Shown one piece after another: positions 61,869-64,000 of a stretch of DNA of 64,000 nucleotides; the first letter of the stretch is position 1; each line of letters opens with the position of its first letter. The DNA is from Paenibacillus sabinae T27. GTDB taxonomy: Bacteria > Bacillota > Bacilli > Paenibacillales > Paenibacillaceae. The notes beneath the pieces were generated by a model that had not been told where the DNA came from, searched no databases, and saw only the letters and a list, made by a program, of their open reading frames with translations. A program made the translations under genes and the position numbers. The stretch spans positions 2,034,001 to 2,098,000 of the forward strand of contig NZ_CP004078.1 in assembly GCF_000612505.1 (NCBI RefSeq). The letters are read 5' to 3'.

Positions 61869-63650
61869 ATGCCGTACTCGCTGCGAAGCCGATTGATGCT
61901 GTCTTTTTCGATATTGCTGATTATTCCTTTTACCGCCGTCGTGTTCATTCTGAGCAAGGAGTCGGCGAAGCAGATCCAATCTTCGATTGAGACCTCGACG
62001 CTTCAGACGATCGACCAGTTCGCATCCCATGCCGATACGCTGCTCCTGCAGATCGAAGACACAGGCAAGCAGGTGCTCAGCAGCCCGTTCACCCAGCAGT
62101 GGATTACCACAAGTTTAAACGGAAGCGGCACAGCCGGAGAACGGTATTTGGCGATGCAGCAGCTGCGGAATTTTTTCTCCTCTTATGCCATCAACAACTC
62201 CAACATCATCTCCATTTCTGCGTTCAGGGATGACGGGGGAGGAATCTGGACGCAGGATCGAAGCTATAAGGACAGAGAGTGGTACAAGCAGTACATGCAT
62301 ATGAATATCCGTTGGACCGGGGCCCACCATGACCCCGATCAGAGCGATGAGAGCATGCGCGGGAGAGAAGTGAACAGCCTTGTCGTTCCCCTCGTTCAGC
62401 TTCAGTCCCTGAGCAATATCGGGTTTCTCAAGATCAATTACCCGACCAGTTTGCTGCGCAGCGATATTGACAAGATCCGGTTCGGCAGCAGCGGAAGAGC
62501 TTTTTTGCTGACCGAGGAAGGGACGAGCGTGCTTGACCAGAATCTCGGGGACAGCAAGCAGGTGGTCAGCGAGGGATTGGCATATGTCAAGGCGCACTCC
62601 ACCGGAATCATCAGCGGCATCATTCCGCTGCGGCAGAAGGATCGGGATTATCTCTTGTTCTACCGCAAGCTGCCAGCGCAGAACTGGATTATTATCGGGG
62701 AAGTGCCCGAAGCGGAGCTGTATGCGAAGATTACCCGGATCAAGCAGACGCTGCTGCTGGGAAGCCTCGGTCTGCTGGTGGTTGTTATCGCGGTCGCTCT
62801 GTGGCTGTCGATCGGGATTACAAGGCCGCTTAGCGCCATGGCGCGGGCGATGAGGCATGTCAAGCACGGGCGGTTCGATCTTGCGCTGCAGCATATGCCC
62901 AAGGCCGGGAAACGGCAGAGCGAAGTGAATTATGTCGCCAGTGTATTCGAGCAGATGACCCACAGGCTGAAGTATTTGATCGAGACTGAATTCGAGACGG
63001 ATCTGCGGCGCAAGAACGCCGAATACAAGGCGCTGCTGCTGCAGATTAATCCGCATTTTTATTACAATACACTGGAGATTATAGGCGGGTTGGCGGCGAT
63101 GAAGCAGGAGGAGCTGGTCATGGACGCGACGGAAGCGCTCGCCAAGATGATGAGATATTCGCTCAGACTGGACAGCGACCTCGTGAAGGTCAGCGAGGAA
63201 ATGGGCTATATCCGCGATTATTTGTTCATTTTGCACCTGCGTCATCAAGATAATCTGAACGTCACTATCCATTGCGATCCGCAAACCGAGTCGCTTCATA
63301 TTGCGAAGTTTATTTTGCAGCCCTTGGTGGAGAACGCGATTAAATACAGCCTGGAAAAAGGCGACACCGCCGAAATAACGATATCGTCGGAGCTGCGAGG
63401 CAACCAGCTGTGGCTGACCATCGAGGATAACGGAATCGGCATGTCCGAGGAACTGATCCGCAGCGTGCTTGCGGATACAGAGCTGAGGAGCGGCGTCGGT
63501 ATATTGAACGATAAAGGAAACAGCATCGGTCTGCGAAATGTGCTTTCCCGCTGCCGCCTGTATTATGGCGATCTGTTTGAAGTGAATTTGAAGTCCGAAT
63601 TGAATGTGGGCACTTCCATTACGCTGAAGCTGCCGGCGGTAAGGAGCTGA
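61869..63650 (+). CDS. YesM/LytS-type sensor histidine kinase
   Basis: This 593-residue membrane kinase has TM1 (LMLSFSILLIIPFTAVVFIL), a Cache-like extracellular domain of about 260 residues (DREWYKQYMHMN, SGRAFLLTEEG), TM2 (LLLGSLGLLVVVIAVALWLSI) at about 296-318, a HAMP domain, and a His_kinase domain with phospho-His396 in LLQINPHFYYNTLEII, followed by the ATPase domain (ENAIKYSLEKG, EDNGIGMSEE). It is the classical layout of the Paenibacillus YesM family for sugar sensing. AGGAG stands upstream of the ATG. A response regulator starts six bases after its stop. Confidence 0.93.
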   Translation: MPYSLRSRLMLSFSILLIIPFTAVVFILSKESAKQIQSSIETSTLQTIDQFASHADTLLLQIEDTGKQVLSSPFTQQWITTSLNGSGTAGERYLAMQQLRNFFSSYAINNSNIISISAFRDDGGGIWTQDRSYKDREWYKQYMHMNIRWTGAHHDPDQSDESMRGREVNSLVVPLVQLQSLSNIGFLKINYPTSLLRSDIDKIRFGSSGRAFLLTEEGTSVLDQNLGDSKQVVSEGLAYVKAHSTGIISGIIPLRQKDRDYLLFYRKLPAQNWIIIGEVPEAELYAKITRIKQTLLLGSLGLLVVVIAVALWLSIGITRPLSAMARAMRHVKHGRFDLALQHMPKAGKRQSEVNYVASVFEQMTHRLKYLIETEFETDLRRKNAEYKALLLQINPHFYYNTLEIIGGLAAMKQEELVMDATEALAKMMRYSLRLDSDLVKVSEEMGYIRDYLFILHLRHQDNLNVTIHCDPQTESLHIAKFILQPLVENAIKYSLEKGDTAEITISSELRGNQLWLTIEDNGIGMSEELIRSVLADTELRSGVGILNDKGNSIGLRNVLSRCRLYYGDLFEVNLKSELNVGTSITLKLPAVRS

Positions 63651-63655
63651 ATGGG

Positions 63656-64000
63656 ATGTATACGATTATGCTGGTCGATGACGAGAAGGGCATCCGCGAC
63701 AGCATCAAAGCCAAGATTAACTGGGAAGAAGCCGGATTTCGGATTGCCTATGAAGCATCCGGCGGTGGAGAAGCGCTGCAGCTACTGGAAGAGGGGCCGC
63801 TGCCCCATCTTCTGATCTCCGATATCCGCATGCCCAAAATGAACGGCATCGAGCTGATCACGATCTGCAAGGAGCGCTATCCGGGATTACGCACGGCTGT
63901 TCTGTCGGGCTATTCCGATTTCGAATATTTGAAAGCGGCCATCCAGCTTGGCGTCAAAGACTATCTGCTGAAGCCTGTAGCCCGCGGCGAATTGACCGAA
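63656..64000 (+). CDS. YesN-type response regulator (N-terminal part)
   Basis: The gene runs off the right edge; the 115 residues seen form a full receiver domain. They begin MYTIMLVDDEKGIRDSIKAK, include the phospho-Asp in LLISDIRMPKMNG, and the Thr/Ser and Lys positions in TAVLSGYSDF and YLLKPVARG. YesN-type regulators carry an AraC helix-turn-helix further on, not visible here. ATG at 63656 has AAGGAG nine bases upstream. It is coupled to the kinase gene before it. Confidence 0.9.
   Translation, partial: MYTIMLVDDEKGIRDSIKAKINWEEAGFRIAYEASGGGEALQLLEEGPLPHLLISDIRMPKMNGIELITICKERYPGLRTAVLSGYSDFEYLKAAIQLGVKDYLLKPVARGELTE

Noticed and set aside
62115..63299. A 394-codon minus-strand open frame opposite the YesM-type kinase
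   Set aside because: It is a shadow of the kinase gene, with histidine- and glutamine-rich low-quality sequence and no start signals.
1..64000. tRNA or rRNA genes and prophage modules
   Set aside because: No cloverleaf-like cluster, rRNA stretch, integrase, capsid or terminase-like gene was seen on either strand.

Overview
The window looks like a chromosome segment of a Paenibacillus-type Firmicute. The reasons are strong Shine-Dalgarno sequences (GGAGG) before nearly every gene, frequent TTG and GTG starts, roughly 50-55% GC by eye, a LevR/sigma-54 mannose-type PTS, YesM/YesN-type two-component genes, an alpha-type carbonic anhydrase lipoprotein and lone ABC binding proteins without an ATPase. 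Genus is an inference from gene content and has not been tested by a search. No rRNA, tRNA, CRISPR array or prophage was recognised.

Layout. 1-1.6 kb: an AT-rich edge with the end of a methyltransferase and a DUF4037 protein. 2-7 kb: AIM24-family protein, a sugar-binding lipoprotein overlapping a chemoreceptor, a decayed VOC/PhnB gene and a DUF2071 protein. 7.3-12.6 kb: a three-gene SMC-type operon (kleisin-like, MksE-like, SMC ATPase) related to MksBEF/Wadjet JetABC but with no JetD nuclease beside it. 12.7-15 kb: a DUF6530-like gene followed by a GIY-YIG nuclease gene split by a complete 1266-bp IS3-family element with a 4-bp target duplication. 15-19 kb: alpha carbonic anhydrase, flavodiiron protein 1 and rpoN. 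19.3-25 kb: a LevR-type sigma-54 activator (with a cre-like site), a near-perfect -24/-12 promoter and the mannose-family PTS IIA-IIB-IIC-IID. 25-27 kb: a small protein kinase and a PfkB sugar kinase. 27.3-30.7 kb: a Ugp-like ABC importer without ATPase. 30.8-35.5 kb: a hybrid histidine kinase with HPt overlapping a REC/HD-GYP regulator. 35.6-37.3 kb: nitroreductase and LysR regulator. 37.7-42.8 kb: a polysaccharide cluster of three glycosyltransferases and a flippase.

42.9-44.6 kb: ECF sigma factor, a second-type ClpP and a 68-aa protein. 44.6-45.8 kb: 1.2 kb of gene-free DNA with heptamer, palindromic and tandem repeats. 45.8-48.1 kb: carboxynorspermidine dehydrogenase/decarboxylase operon followed by three consecutive hairpins. 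48.4-52.7 kb: ArsR-type regulator and Old Yellow Enzyme, RidA, deoxynucleoside kinase, and a secreted copper-amine-oxidase-N/GH18 protein. 52.8-55.1 kb: DHA2-type efflux pump with its TetR regulator. 55.2-58.7 kb: a redox operon of flavodiiron protein 2, FAD oxidoreductase, rubredoxin and Crp/Fnr regulator, divergent from an orphan radical SAM gene. 59.9-64 kb: sugar-binding lipoprotein, YesM-type kinase and the start of its response regulator.

Connections. RpoN, the LevR-type activator and the -24/-12 promoter form a self-contained circuit for PTS sugar import, probably under CcpA control. The oxidoreductase-rubredoxin-flavodiiron proteins make an electron chain to O2 or NO, with a Crp/Fnr sensor encoded in the same operon. 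The hybrid kinase and HD-GYP protein are likely one phosphorelay ending in cyclic-di-GMP breakdown. The most unusual item is the JetD-less SMC operon and its neighbouring, transposon-broken GIY-YIG nuclease gene.
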